Source of the DNA: Legionella_C sp963803545
GTDB taxonomy: Bacteria; Pseudomonadota; Gammaproteobacteria; Legionellales; Legionellaceae
Reading direction: 5' to 3'
Assembly (NCBI GenBank): GCA_963803545.1
Contig: CAWDMX010000001.1
Coordinates: 248,001 to 312,000 of the forward strand
DNA length: 64,000 nt
Shown: in pieces, positions 8,824 through 18,519 of the stretch
Layout: every line of letters starts with the position of its first letter
Position numbering within the stretch: the stretch's first letter is position 1
The notes under the pieces: generated by a model
What the model was told of the DNA's origin: nothing
The model's input: only the letters and a program-made list of their open reading frames with translations
Database searches by the model: none
Position numbers and translations under genes: made by a program

Positions 8824-11800
8824 TTAAGCCTCAGCAAAAGCCAATGCTTGTTCAACATCAACAGCAACGATGCGTGAAACCCCGGGTTCGCGCATCGTTA
8901 CCCCCACTAAATGATCAGCAAGCTCCATGGTTACTTTATTATGAGTAATAAATAGAAACTGCACAAATTGTGACATTTCTTTTACTAAAGTGCAAAATCG
9001 TCCAACATTTGCCTCATCCAATGGCGCATCTACTTCATCTAACATACAAAATGGTGAAGGATTTAGTTGAAAAATAGCAAAAACTAAAGCTATGGCCGTC
9101 ATCGCTTTTTCACCACCAGATAACAGCTGGATTCTACTGTTACGCTTACCCAGAGGCTGAGCCATTACTAGTATACCGGCTTCCAAGAGGTTGTCACAAC
9201 TTAACTCCAATCGTGCGCTGCCACCACCAAACATGCGAGGAAAAAGCTCTGAAAACCGCCTATTTATTTCTTCAAACGCATGTTGAAATCGGCATATTGT
9301 TTCAGAATCGATTTTTTTTATAGCGTCCTCTAAGGTCGAGAGTGCGCACGTTAAATCATCGTATTGTTGATCCAAGTAGTTTTTACGCGCAAGCTCTGTA
9401 TCGTATTCGTCAATTGCCGCTAAATTAATCGCGCCAAACTCATTAGACTTTGCCGTTGCTATTAAAAGATTCCGCTCAACCGTTTCAATATTCTTCTCAC
9501 CGCTAGGTATTTTCACAGAAGAGAAAAGGACGCCTAACTCCTCCAGCGCACTGATAAAATTTTCCCTTTGGACCGATAAAGTGCGTACCTCAATTTCAGT
9601 TTTTTGTTTAGCATTCTGTACGTTTTTTTCTAAAATGGCGACTTTCTGTACTTCGGACTTTAGCGTTGCAAGTTGGGAACTACTGCTCTCAACAACCTGT
9701 TTTATATCCAATATATCCTGTTCAAGCACCGATTGCTCGCTGTATTTTTGTTCAAGAATAGTCTGGTCTTTTTCTTGGGGGCCATCAACCTCTGCAAGTT
9801 CTTGCGCCAACTTCGATTGCCGCTGCGCTACAACCGCTTGCTCTTTCAAGCAGGAAGCAATCTTTCGTTGCTGTTGCTCGTAAGCCAATTTTAGTTTCTC
9901 ACACGCCAGGATTTGCTTTTGAGCATGCCCTTCCAGTTGCTGTACTTCTAAACGCACTGCGTTGAGTTCTTGCAGGCCTTGGTGTTTTTGATGCTCCATA
10001 CGTTCTAAATCGCTTGCGGCCTTTGCCAAAATGGTTCTTGTTTCATCAGCCTCTAATGCCAAGATTTCATCTTGATAAACCAGTGCTTCTAGTTGCTGAG
10101 TACTGGTGTTTTTTTCTTCCATTAACCGTTGAGCGCTGTGATTAATCTGTTGTTGGGCGTGTTGGAACTGCAAGGTTTTTGTTTCTGCTTCACGGATGCG
10201 TTCACCTAAACGCGCACTGTCGGACTCCACTACAGCAATTTCCTGATCCGTCGAATTAAGATCCTCGTGCTTCTGCTGTCGTTCTGTATGTAACTGCGCT
10301 AATTTTTCGCCTACTAAAGCTCGCTTTTTATCAAGAGCGACTATCTTTTGTTGCAGTGCAATAATATTAATTGGCTCATCGCAGGCGTCTACTTCCCGCT
10401 GCAGCCATCCGACGCCGAGCCAATACTTATCGGGGGTAATAATGGACTCATTCGCCTGTAGATAGGGGAGCCATTGAAACGCTTGTTCAATATTTTCTGC
10501 CGTATAAATTGAATTAAAATGAGGTAAAAAGGCGGGAGTTATACCACGCATCTTACTGGACAAAGTTGGATAGGCTTGCGCTGCCGCCTTAGTGCTCGAG
10601 GCTATTGTTGTGGCGTGCGTTGAGGCATTTTTCTTAATAAAGGCGGCATCCATTGTATCTAAATTATCAACTACTTGAGCATGTAAATTACGGCCTAACA
10701 ACCACTGGCACGCGGGTTGCCAGACAGCATCAACATCAAGCATTGTTAGAACCGTATCAACAGACGTGTCACGTGGGTTGTTACGAAGAACGATTTTGTT
10801 TGCCGCAATAATTGCCTGCTGGTTTGCCTGCTCACTATCGAGCTTTTGCGCTAATTTTTGAAGCGCAAAAAAGTCTTCTTCGCATTCAGACAACGACATT
10901 TTAAGTTTCTGGCGGTGCGCGTGAAGCTCTTCAAGCGTAACGCTTATTTTTGTTTTTTGAGCAACCATTGCAGCACGTTGACCAACGCTCGAATCAAGAA
11001 CCGGAGAATCGGCAATGAGCGTAGCGCTTTCTTGTTCAATTTTTTCGAGTCTACAAAAAATTTCTTGTTGCCGCTGACGCAGATTACTGCGTTTTAACAG
11101 CGTTACGTCCAACGCGTGCGCGTGCTGCGTTTTACAGGCATCAACCGTATTCCATTTTTTTTGCCAAACATCGAGCGCATTTGCGGCTTCGTTGTAGACT
11201 GTTTTTTTATCACGCAGCTTTTCACCATTCAGCAAGAGCATCCGGCGCTTGTCTTCAAGGTCTAAGCCTTGCTGCTCTAGCTCGTGCTCATCAGCGGAGT
11301 ATTGCGCGTTTAAAAGCTGCATCTGGGATACACACTGAGCCTTTTCCTCCCGTATTTTTTTTTGACGCTCCACTCGGTGCTGGTACTGTTCTTGCAAGCG
11401 AACTATATCAACTCGCAATTGGAAAATACGGGATTGCGCACTATTAATAAGCGCAGTTTTATCAATCAGCTGCTGATTTTCTAACTCAATGCGCGCATTG
11501 AGACTGGTTAAATTTGCTAATAATTGCTCGTTTTCTAATAAAAGACGGCGTGCATTTGCTTGTTTTAAACCCAGTACTTGATCTATCCGGGTAACTTTTA
11601 ATCCTAGAAGCTCAACTTTATAAGTACGTATTTTTTGTTGCAACTCTTTATAGCTTCGTGCAACTTGCGCTTGTAGCTCTAGTTTTTGTAGATGCGACTG
11701 AAGTTCGGTTCGAATATCCTCTACTCGAACTAAGTTTTCGCGCGTATTGTTAATCCGCGCTACAGTTTCGCGCTTGCGCTCTTTATAATGGGAAACCCCA

Positions 11801-12303
11801 GCCGCTTCCTCAATAAATGTGCGTAATTCCTCAGGTCGAGCCTCTACAATTTTAGAGATAGTGCCTTGGCCAATTATAGAATAGCCGCGCGCACCAGCTC
11901 CTGTTCCTAAAAATAAATCGGTAATATCACGGCGTCGGCACCTGGTATCATTCAAAAAATAAGTCGACTCACCGGAGCGTGTAACTATTCGTTTGACGGA
12001 AATTTCTTGATAACTCGCGTATGCTCCGCCTATACGTCCTAGACTGTTATCAAAAACAAGCTCCACCGTTGCTTGCCCGACCGACCTACGTTCAGATGAG
12101 CCATTAAAAATTACATCAACCATGGACTCACCGCGTAAATTCTTTGCAGAGCTTTCTCCCATAACCCATCGTACGGCATCAATTACATTGGATTTACCGC
12201 AGCCATTTGGGCCAACAACCGCAACAAGATTGCTCGGGAAAAGAATGAGGGTGGGGTCGACAAAGGATTTAAAGCCGGAAAGCTTGATGTACTGTAACTG
12301 CAT
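8824..12303 (-). CDS. smc: Chromosome segregation protein SMC
   Basis: ATPase that folds and compacts the chromosome as a dimer with ScpA and ScpB. The 1159 residues show an N-terminal Walker A (GPNGCGKSNV, 32-41) and a two-part coiled coil rich in Gln, Glu and Leu. The hinge lies around residues 500-650. The C-terminal head carries the ABC signature LLSGGEKAM and Walker B FCMLDEVDAPLD. This is canonical SMC rather than MukB. It is the first gene of the leftward cell-wall run. The 146-base gap before it contains a weak promoter-like pair (TTGAAT and AATTAT, 17 bases apart), so smc may start the transcript. Confidence 0.96.
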   Translation of the reverse strand: MQLQYIKLSGFKSFVDPTLILFPSNLVAVVGPNGCGKSNVIDAVRWVMGESSAKNLRGESMVDVIFNGSSERRSVGQATVELVFDNSLGRIGGAYASYQEISVKRIVTRSGESTYFLNDTRCRRRDITDLFLGTGAGARGYSIIGQGTISKIVEARPEELRTFIEEAAGVSHYKERKRETVARINNTRENLVRVEDIRTELQSHLQKLELQAQVARSYKELQQKIRTYKVELLGLKVTRIDQVLGLKQANARRLLLENEQLLANLTSLNARIELENQQLIDKTALINSAQSRIFQLRVDIVRLQEQYQHRVERQKKIREEKAQCVSQMQLLNAQYSADEHELEQQGLDLEDKRRMLLLNGEKLRDKKTVYNEAANALDVWQKKWNTVDACKTQHAHALDVTLLKRSNLRQRQQEIFCRLEKIEQESATLIADSPVLDSSVGQRAAMVAQKTKISVTLEELHAHRQKLKMSLSECEEDFFALQKLAQKLDSEQANQQAIIAANKIVLRNNPRDTSVDTVLTMLDVDAVWQPACQWLLGRNLHAQVVDNLDTMDAAFIKKNASTHATTIASSTKAAAQAYPTLSSKMRGITPAFLPHFNSIYTAENIEQAFQWLPYLQANESIITPDKYWLGVGWLQREVDACDEPINIIALQQKIVALDKKRALVGEKLAQLHTERQQKHEDLNSTDQEIAVVESDSARLGERIREAETKTLQFQHAQQQINHSAQRLMEEKNTSTQQLEALVYQDEILALEADETRTILAKAASDLERMEHQKHQGLQELNAVRLEVQQLEGHAQKQILACEKLKLAYEQQQRKIASCLKEQAVVAQRQSKLAQELAEVDGPQEKDQTILEQKYSEQSVLEQDILDIKQVVESSSSQLATLKSEVQKVAILEKNVQNAKQKTEIEVRTLSVQRENFISALEELGVLFSSVKIPSGEKNIETVERNLLIATAKSNEFGAINLAAIDEYDTELARKNYLDQQYDDLTCALSTLEDAIKKIDSETICRFQHAFEEINRRFSELFPRMFGGGSARLELSCDNLLEAGILVMAQPLGKRNSRIQLLSGGEKAMTAIALVFAIFQLNPSPFCMLDEVDAPLDEANVGRFCTLVKEMSQFVQFLFITHNKVTMELADHLVGVTMREPGVSRIVAVDVEQALAFAEA

Positions 12304-12449
12304 TTATAATTTCAACTGTGGACGGGGCAAACTCGCGTAATTAAAAATCAAAGAATAATTGAGAAGCCGAACTAATTATTCAACTATTTTCCAAGCAAAA
12401 AGAGCGCTTTTGGAGAGTCTATTGTTTCTGTTATTAACCCCGAATATTC

Positions 12450-13394
12450 TTATTCAAACATAGAGCTTACAGACTCTTCACCATTAACACGTTTAATTGC
12501 CTGCGCTAACATTTCAGCAATACTAACCACTCGTATTTTTTTGCATTTTTTTGCTTCTATAGACAAAGGGATAGTATCCGTAACCACCACCTCATCAAGG
12601 GCAGAATCGGCTATATTTGTAACTGCGGGACCTGAAAGAACAGGGTGGGTAATGTAGGCACGAACACTTATAGCGCCCTTATTTTTCAATTGCTCAGCTG
12701 CTGAGCATAAAGTACCTGCTGTATCTACAATATCATCAATGATAATGCAATGGCGTCCGGCAGGCTCCCCAATAATATGCATTACTTCAATTTTATTAGG
12801 CCCACTGCGACGTTTATCAATAATTGACATCTCGGTATCATTGAGCAATTTAGCCATGGCCCGTGCACGAACAACACCACCAACGTCCGGTGAGATTATC
12901 ATTAAGTTATCAAGGTTTTGGGCTTGAATATCACGCAATAAAATTGGCGTTGAATACACATTATCAACGGGTATATAAAAAAATCCTTGAATTTGATCGG
13001 CGTGTAAATCGGTGGTTAAAACACGCTCTATGCCAACCGACTCCAACATTCCAGCAACTATTTTTGCCGTAATTGGTACTCGAGCAGAGCGTGGTCTTCG
13101 GTCTTGACGGGCGTAACCAAAATATGGGATTACAGCAGTTATTCGTCCAGCAGATGAGCGACGCAGCGCGTCCGACATCGTAAGCAACTCCATTAAATTA
13201 TCGGCACTTGGAGCGCAGGTGGATTGAACAACAAAAACATCGCGACCACGAACGTTTTCTGAAATCTCAACCATAGTTTCTCCGTCGCTAAACTTGGAGA
13301 CACGCGCTTTACCTATAGGAATTTGGAGGTGTAGTGCAATTTTATGCGCAAGCTCAGAATTAGCATTGCCGCTGAAAATCATCATTGTGGACAT
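12450..13394 (-). CDS. prs: Ribose-phosphate pyrophosphokinase
   Basis: Makes PRPP from ribose-5-phosphate and ATP for nucleotide, His and Trp synthesis. I place the start at the ATG at 13394, giving MSTMMIFSGNANSEL and 314 residues, the usual family length. A longer in-frame extension to 13493 is low-complexity and unlike any Prs. Visible motifs are the flexible loop ARQDRRPRSARVPITAK and the PRPP-binding CIIIDDIVDTAGTL. It lies downstream of tRNA-Gln, as in many gammaproteobacteria where lolB, ispE, tRNA-Gln and prs are neighbours. rplY and pth, common downstream partners, are not present; smc follows. Confidence 0.96.
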   Translation of the reverse strand: MSTMMIFSGNANSELAHKIALHLQIPIGKARVSKFSDGETMVEISENVRGRDVFVVQSTCAPSADNLMELLTMSDALRRSSAGRITAVIPYFGYARQDRRPRSARVPITAKIVAGMLESVGIERVLTTDLHADQIQGFFYIPVDNVYSTPILLRDIQAQNLDNLMIISPDVGGVVRARAMAKLLNDTEMSIIDKRRSGPNKIEVMHIIGEPAGRHCIIIDDIVDTAGTLCSAAEQLKNKGAISVRAYITHPVLSGPAVTNIADSALDEVVVTDTIPLSIEAKKCKKIRVVSIAEMLAQAIKRVNGEESVSSMFE

Positions 13395-13612
13395 GTGAGA
13401 GAAGCCTTTGATTAATTTATCAGTGAACTTAAACACATAGCAGAAGACAGCTAGAAAGAAATTATTATTATTTGAGCAATCTGGTCGACGCATCCTCTCC
13501 AGATATCTTCTGCCGTCTGTTTACTTGACCTAAAATCTACCTGTGCAAGCCGAAGCACTGCGTTTCTTCTCACGTATTTTTAAAGGTGAAATCTTAGGAA
13601 AACCTCAAAAAA

Positions 13613-13687
13613 TGGCTGGGGTGCTAGGATTCGAACCTAGGTATGCAGGGATCAAAACCCTGTGCCTTACCGCTTGGCGACACCCCA
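13613..13687 (-). tRNA. tRNA-Gln (anticodon UUG)
   Basis: On the minus strand a complete 75-nt cloverleaf is visible. The acceptor stem is TGGGGTG with CACCCCA, and the D-arm contains AGCGGTAAGG. The anticodon stem is CAGGG/CCCTG around the loop TTTTGAT with anticodon TTG, the T-arm contains GGTTCGAATCC, and the encoded 3' end is GCCA. The sequence closely follows bacterial tRNA-Gln. It lies between lolB and prs; a T-rich stretch follows the 3' end. Confidence 0.97.
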
Positions 13688-13748
13688 AAAAAAGTTGTAG
13701 ATTTTATCTCATCCTTGACTGTTGCCTACTATCGACAACAAGGGAAGT

Positions 13749-13777
13749 ATTTTGCAAATAAATTGACAGCTTGTCAA
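13749..13777 (-). promoter_or_regulatory. Candidate sigma70 promoter for tRNA-Gln
   Basis: On the minus strand a perfect -35 TTGACA (13772-13777) is followed after 17 bases by CAAAAT (13749-13754), about 60 bases before the tRNA 5' end. The -35 overlaps a small inverted repeat (TTGACA, 3-base loop, TGTCAA) that could instead be a weak lolB terminator stem. The -10 matches at only four of six positions. Confidence 0.4.
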
Positions 13778-13796
13778 CGATGATTGCGTTTATTTT

Positions 13797-14435
13797 TTAA
13801 ATTTTCCATTGTTTTACTACAAGTTTAATACGCACACCGTGACCTTGCATTTTTATTTGGCTCGGTAAAATCGTGCTCCCAGCAGAACTGTAGTTCAAAT
13901 AGTTAATTATATAACCATCTTGGTGCAAACTAATTAATTTATTATTCGCATCACGTTTAATTCGCTGCACAGCTCCAGGCGCCGGAACTCCTCGAACCCA
14001 ATAATAAAGATTATTGACGGGCAATCGAATTCCAGTTTGCTGATTCAAAAGTTCGTCCGCATTTGATGAACGCACCTCTCTAGGACCGTCTTTAAAAAGG
14101 ACGACACCGTTGTGTTTTTGGATGAGAACCGAACCACTACCTAAGGGTCCAAACATACGAATTTGATAGGAGTTCGCCCCCTGTTGCAGCCAATTAATCG
14201 ACGCACTCCAGGACTTTCTAGCATTGCGCGCAGCAATAGCTCCTGAAAGCTCCCAAGAGCTCGGGACGCGGCTGGATATACTCTTTACTGCTGTCGTGTC
14301 GCTTGTTGATGAAACTTTATTAGAGGATGTCTTAGAAGAATTTAGAAAGCCATCCGTGCTAATAATTTGCGCGGTTGGCGGAGCGCATGCAGTAAGTAGA
14401 AAAAAGGAAAGTACCGCTATTGGCCGCATTATCAT
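13797..14435 (-). CDS. lolB: Outer-membrane lipoprotein receptor LolB
   Basis: Receives lipoproteins from LolA and inserts them into the inner leaflet of the outer membrane. The 212 residues start with a lipoprotein signal ending in the lipobox LTAC (Cys17). The mature protein has LolB-type features: the early SWELSGAIAARN segment, the repeated WLQQGANSYQIRMFGPLG strand pair, and a YYWVRGVPAPG stretch. The start at 14435 follows an AAGGA Shine-Dalgarno; ATG at 14429 is an alternative. A serine/threonine-rich linker (about 25-55) follows the cysteine. ispE, commonly the next gene, is missing. Confidence 0.88.
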   Translation of the reverse strand: MIMRPIAVLSFFLLTACAPPTAQIISTDGFLNSSKTSSNKVSSTSDTTAVKSISSRVPSSWELSGAIAARNARKSWSASINWLQQGANSYQIRMFGPLGSGSVLIQKHNGVVLFKDGPREVRSSNADELLNQQTGIRLPVNNLYYWVRGVPAPGAVQRIKRDANNKLISLHQDGYIINYLNYSSAGSTILPSQIKMQGHGVRIKLVVKQWKI

Positions 14436-14528
14436 AACAAATCCTTGTTAAGTAGAGGTTTAGATTGGTTCGTGCAATTTTAAGTACAATACGCTAGACT
14501 CCCTCACTTTGCAATTCTCCTAGACACT

Positions 14529-15017
14529 ATGAAAAATTGTGCTGTATACCCAGGAACTTTTGACCCTATCACTAACGGTCACATTGATATTATTCAACGC
14601 GCGACGAGCTTGTTTTCAGAAGTAATCGTCGCGGTTGCCAACAACAGCGCCAAAAATCCTTATTTTTCGCTGCCTACGCGCATAAAATTTATTGAGCACG
14701 TCATTAAAGACATGCCTAATGTAACTGTAATAGGCTTTAGTGGTTTATTAATTGATTTTGCCAAACAACAAAATGCTTCAATCATCTTACGCGGGTTACG
14801 CGCTGTTAATGATTTTGAATATGAATTTCAATTGGCGGGAATGAACCGCAAACTGTCGCCACAGATTGAAACTGTTTTTTTAACACCTTCCGAACATCTT
14901 ATGTTTATCTCCTCAAGTCTTGTGCGTGAGATTGCTAAATTTTCCGGTGATGTCGGCCAATTTGTGCCCGATGTGGTAGCCGAGGCCCTAATAAATCGTC
15001 GTGAGTCTGACTTATGA
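14529..15017 (+). CDS. coaD: Phosphopantetheine adenylyltransferase
   Basis: Converts 4'-phosphopantetheine and ATP to dephospho-CoA, the penultimate step of CoA synthesis. The 162 residues match the family length. Motifs are YPGTFDPITNGHIDII with the nucleotidyltransferase TxGH equivalent, LRGLRAVNDFEYEFQ, and the C-terminal ISSSLVREIA. It is divergent from lolB, and its TGA overlaps the ggt ATG by four bases. panB and panC, earlier in the same pathway, are also in this window at about 22-23.6 kb. Confidence 0.96.
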   Translation: MKNCAVYPGTFDPITNGHIDIIQRATSLFSEVIVAVANNSAKNPYFSLPTRIKFIEHVIKDMPNVTVIGFSGLLIDFAKQQNASIILRGLRAVNDFEYEFQLAGMNRKLSPQIETVFLTPSEHLMFISSSLVREIAKFSGDVGQFVPDVVAEALINRRESDL

Positions 15018-16726
15018 ATAAATCGTTGCGTGGTTGTACTGTTCTAGCTCTATTGCTGTTAAGTTTCATCAGCCTAGCAACCCCCACAACGCCCCCTGGC
15101 TTTGCCGTCGCTAGCGCCCACCCCTTAGCTACAAAAGCGGGTCTGCAGATACTTGCAGCGGGTGGTAATGCGTTTGATGCTGCAATCGCCGTAAGCTCGG
15201 TTCTCGCGGTTGTAGAGCCCTATCACTCTGGACTTGGTGGCGGAGGCATGTGGTTGCTGTACGATGCTCATAAACATAAAAATACACTTATCGATGCGCG
15301 CGAAGTTGCTCCATTGGCAGCCACCAAAACGATGTATCAAGATAGTTCTGGTCGCGTCGTTCCGAGTTTGTCCTTGGACGGAGGTCTTGCTGCAGCCATT
15401 CCGGGGGAACCCGCAGCACTGGCTTATTTGGCGAAAAATTATGGAAGATTACCCTTACTACAGTCATTAACACCCGCCATTGAGCTGGCTGAAAAGGGTT
15501 TTCTTGTTGACTCTCAATTTGTATTTTTTAGCACAATGGAAAACCGACTACCGTTATTGCAAAAATACCCTGGAACGGCTAAAACCTATTTGCGTAATGG
15601 TAGGCCTTATCGGCTTAACGAGCGCCTTTTTCAGCCTGAACTGGCTCAGACTCTGCGTGTGATTGGTACAAAAGGCCATGCGGGATTTTATCAAGGTGAG
15701 CTCGCACAAAAACTTGTTAAAGGAATTCGTGATGCCGGTGGTATTTGGACGCTTCAAGATTTGGCCAACTACCAAGTAATACTCCGGGAACCGCTACAAA
15801 GTACCTACCACAACATGTTGGTTATCACCGCCGCCCCACCTTCAGCGGGGGGGTATATCCTCATAACAATATTAAATCTTTTGCAAAATATGCCGGTTAC
15901 GTCTTTTTCACAAACGCAATTTGTGCATTTTGTTGTGGAGTCCATGCGCCTTGCTTATTGGCAGGCGAACACTAATATTGGAGACCCGGGGTTTGTTACC
16001 AACCCTCTAAAAAAATTACTGTCGGTTGAGTTCACCGATTATCTACGCAGCTTTATCAAGCCTGATAAAGCGACCGCGAGCGTGCAACTAGCCGGGAATG
16101 AAGCGAAGAAGCACCAGCCGAGCACTACGCACTTTGTCATATTGGATAAAGAAGGCAATCGGGTTGCGGCAACCTTAACCGTAAACTATATCTTTGGCTG
16201 CGGGGTTGTCGCGCCGGGTACCGGTGTATTGTTAAACGATGAGATGGATGATTTTAGCTCTAAAGTAGGCGTTAAAAATGTTTTTGGCGTAGTTGGCCGT
16301 GAAGCCAATAGCATTGCGCCTGGCAAAAGACCTGTGTCATTTATGACCCCAACTTTTTTAGAAATGCCAGACCGAGTTGCACTATTGGGTACGCCTGGAG
16401 GAAGTAGAATACCGTCTATGGTTGTTTTAGCCGCTTTGAAATTTTACAACTCTAAAGGAGCTATTAGCATGGTATCGGCAATGCGCTTTCACCATCAATA
16501 TCTCCCTGATTGGCTGCAGTTTGAACCGGAGTTTTTCTCGCCTAAACTACAAAAACAGTTGCAGCATATGGGGTATCAGTTGATGCCACTACATCAATAC
16601 TACGGTGATATGCAAAGTATCACCTGGGATAAAAAAGCGCAAATCATCACCGCCGCGTCCGACCCACGCCACATTGGCCTGGCTGTAGTGGTTGGCGACC
16701 AGGCCCATTATGGGGTAACGCATTAG
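15014..16726 (+). CDS. ggt: Gamma-glutamyltranspeptidase precursor
   Basis: Secreted N-terminal-nucleophile enzyme that cleaves the gamma-glutamyl bond of glutathione and transfers or hydrolyses the glutamyl group. The 570 residues begin with a signal peptide (about 1-23). The self-cleavage and nucleophile site is visible as PSTTHFVI with Thr371; other substrate-binding features are the DAREVAP arginine (Arg96), NDEMDDFS and TPGGSRIPS. The two subunits would be about 22-370 and 371-570. It overlaps coaD by four bases, so the two are probably co-transcribed, and its 3' end overlaps the convergent plsC by four bases. Confidence 0.94.
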   Translation: MNKSLRGCTVLALLLLSFISLATPTTPPGFAVASAHPLATKAGLQILAAGGNAFDAAIAVSSVLAVVEPYHSGLGGGGMWLLYDAHKHKNTLIDAREVAPLAATKTMYQDSSGRVVPSLSLDGGLAAAIPGEPAALAYLAKNYGRLPLLQSLTPAIELAEKGFLVDSQFVFFSTMENRLPLLQKYPGTAKTYLRNGRPYRLNERLFQPELAQTLRVIGTKGHAGFYQGELAQKLVKGIRDAGGIWTLQDLANYQVILREPLQSTYHNMLVITAAPPSAGGYILITILNLLQNMPVTSFSQTQFVHFVVESMRLAYWQANTNIGDPGFVTNPLKKLLSVEFTDYLRSFIKPDKATASVQLAGNEAKKHQPSTTHFVILDKEGNRVAATLTVNYIFGCGVVAPGTGVLLNDEMDDFSSKVGVKNVFGVVGREANSIAPGKRPVSFMTPTFLEMPDRVALLGTPGGSRIPSMVVLAALKFYNSKGAISMVSAMRFHHQYLPDWLQFEPEFFSPKLQKQLQHMGYQLMPLHQYYGDMQSITWDKKAQIITAASDPRHIGLAVVVGDQAHYGVTH

Positions 16727-17466
16727 GAGCTTATCAATTCGTGGATAATTTTATGCACTTGTTTAATAAGCTCGTCCTTCCTGTCTAAGCTGTATTCTGC
16801 GGCATCAATTGCGGCGCCAATATGAACTTCGGCTTTCTGATTAAGATTAAACTGCATAGTTCGAGCCGGCAAGATTGAAGAGGCACCGCGGATACCAATT
16901 GGAATAATAGTTGCTTGGGCTTGAATAGCGGTTACAAACGCACCTTTTTTAAAAGCCCCTAATGCGCCATCTTTAGAACGCGTTCCTTCGGGAGCGATCC
17001 AGATAATAATACCGCTTTCCATGAGCTGTTGGGCGTAGGCTAAATCTTCAAGAGCTTGCTTTCTATTGCGCCTATCCACGAAAGGAAATTCTGCCGCTTG
17101 CATTCCCTTGCCTAAAAATGGAATTTTTGACAGTTCTTTTTTAGCAAGCATTCGCATTGAATTGTCGGGAAATGCTTTATAGCTGAGAGGAATATCGTAC
17201 ATACTGCTGTGGTTGCACATTATTATTGTGGCCTTGCCCGGGATAGGCTGCGTCCGATGCGGATTATAGACCGAACACTCAACGCCTACCAACTGAAGTA
17301 ATTTGTTAATCCATAAACTAAGCGCCTTATCAACCCAGCTGCGATTAATTTGCTTACTAAACCGCATTAAAATTGCTTGTAAACAGGTACTAAAAGTACA
17401 CCAAGCTGATAATACAATTATTGAATATCCCCGTAGCTTACTAGTTTTCATTGCACACACGACCAT
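16723..17466 (-). CDS. plsC: 1-acyl-sn-glycerol-3-phosphate acyltransferase
   Basis: Acylates lysophosphatidic acid to phosphatidic acid at the inner membrane. The 247 residues have an N-terminal hydrophobic segment (about 12-32), the HX4D catalytic motif in NHSSMYD, a FPFVDRRNRKQA stretch and the substrate-binding PEGTRSKDG. The start is uncertain: neither ATG at 17466 nor that at 17451 has a good ribosome site. Its 3' end overlaps ggt. About 225 bases without a gene separate it from mutM; I see only a short palindrome there. Confidence 0.9.
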   Translation of the reverse strand: MVVCAMKTSKLRGYSIIVLSAWCTFSTCLQAILMRFSKQINRSWVDKALSLWINKLLQLVGVECSVYNPHRTQPIPGKATIIMCNHSSMYDIPLSYKAFPDNSMRMLAKKELSKIPFLGKGMQAAEFPFVDRRNRKQALEDLAYAQQLMESGIIIWIAPEGTRSKDGALGAFKKGAFVTAIQAQATIIPIGIRGASSILPARTMQFNLNQKAEVHIGAAIDAAEYSLDRKDELIKQVHKIIHELISS

Positions 17467-17691
17467 TGTGATGTTGAAGAATTTGACAAATTATACGTGA
17501 ACTAGACTTCTGTCGCAAAAAAATAAGCGTTCACCAGGAGTTTTAGCTTTTCAACAACTCAGCCTGCCGGATACAGAAAAGCACGAAGAAAACCTGTGCG
17601 GTTAAAAGCGACGTGTACGTCCTACTAACATCCAGCTCACATACCCACGCAAATACACCCCATTGAAATCACAAAGCTTACACCAGACCCT

Positions 17692-18516
17692 TTACAGAAA
17701 TATTGGCTGGCAGTGCGGGCAGAAAGTTGAGCTTCGCCCGCTAATTTTAGTCTTTTCAATGCAGCTGCCGCAGCGAAAGCAGGATTGGCCTTGACGACCA
17801 TAAATCTTTAAATTTTGGCTGAAATAACCGGGTTTCCCATCGCCACTACTAAAATTTTTTAACGTAGTGCCCCCACGCTCAATTGCATGAATAAGAATTT
17901 TTTTTATAAACACACTTAAACAATGAAACTGTTGTAAGCTGATTAGGGAAGCCGGGGTCTGCGGATTTATATGCGCATAAAACAGGCTCTCGGTCGCGTA
18001 TATATTACCCACGCCAACCACTATTTCATTAGCCATAATAAAAGCCTTAATTGGTTTTTTTTTATTTTTGGCGCGAGCAAACAAATAGTCCCCATTTAAC
18101 GCTGGCAATAAGGGTTCTACACCCAAACTTGAAAGCAGTTTATGTTCGGATGGTGGGGACGTACAATAAATCCATAGACCAAACCGGCGTGGGTCATTGT
18201 ACCGCAACACGCTCTTATCCGAGGTTATCAAGTCAATGTGATCATGCTTCATTAGTTCAGTATCTATTGAAACAATCCTCAAGTGACCCGACATGCCGAG
18301 ATGGATAAGAATAAAGCCCTTTGTAAGGTGCAGTATAATATATTTAGCGCGCCGTTCTACTTGCAAAATAATTTGATTTTTAGGCTGTTGCACTAACAAG
18401 TCGGTAATCGGATACCGCAACCGGGGGCATCGCGATACAATTTTTGTAATTTGTTTCGCTACTAAATGCTCTCTAATCGCCCGGCAGGTGGTTTCAACTT
18501 CTGGTAACTCGGGCAT
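17692..18516 (-). CDS. mutM: Formamidopyrimidine-DNA glycosylase
   Basis: Bifunctional DNA repair enzyme that excises 8-oxoguanine and formamidopyrimidines and nicks the abasic site. The 274 residues start with the catalytic PELPEVE (Pro2, Glu3 after Met removal numbering +1). They contain the conserved LIHLGMSGHLRI and the helix-two-turn-helix region with VGVGNIYATESLF. They end with a four-cysteine zinc finger (CFRCGSC... CPHC). It begins 3 bases after the upstream small membrane-protein gene, suggesting an operon. Confidence 0.96.
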   Translation of the reverse strand: MPELPEVETTCRAIREHLVAKQITKIVSRCPRLRYPITDLLVQQPKNQIILQVERRAKYIILHLTKGFILIHLGMSGHLRIVSIDTELMKHDHIDLITSDKSVLRYNDPRRFGLWIYCTSPPSEHKLLSSLGVEPLLPALNGDYLFARAKNKKKPIKAFIMANEIVVGVGNIYATESLFYAHINPQTPASLISLQQFHCLSVFIKKILIHAIERGGTTLKNFSSGDGKPGYFSQNLKIYGRQGQSCFRCGSCIEKTKISGRSSTFCPHCQPIFL

Positions 18517-18519
18517 TAT

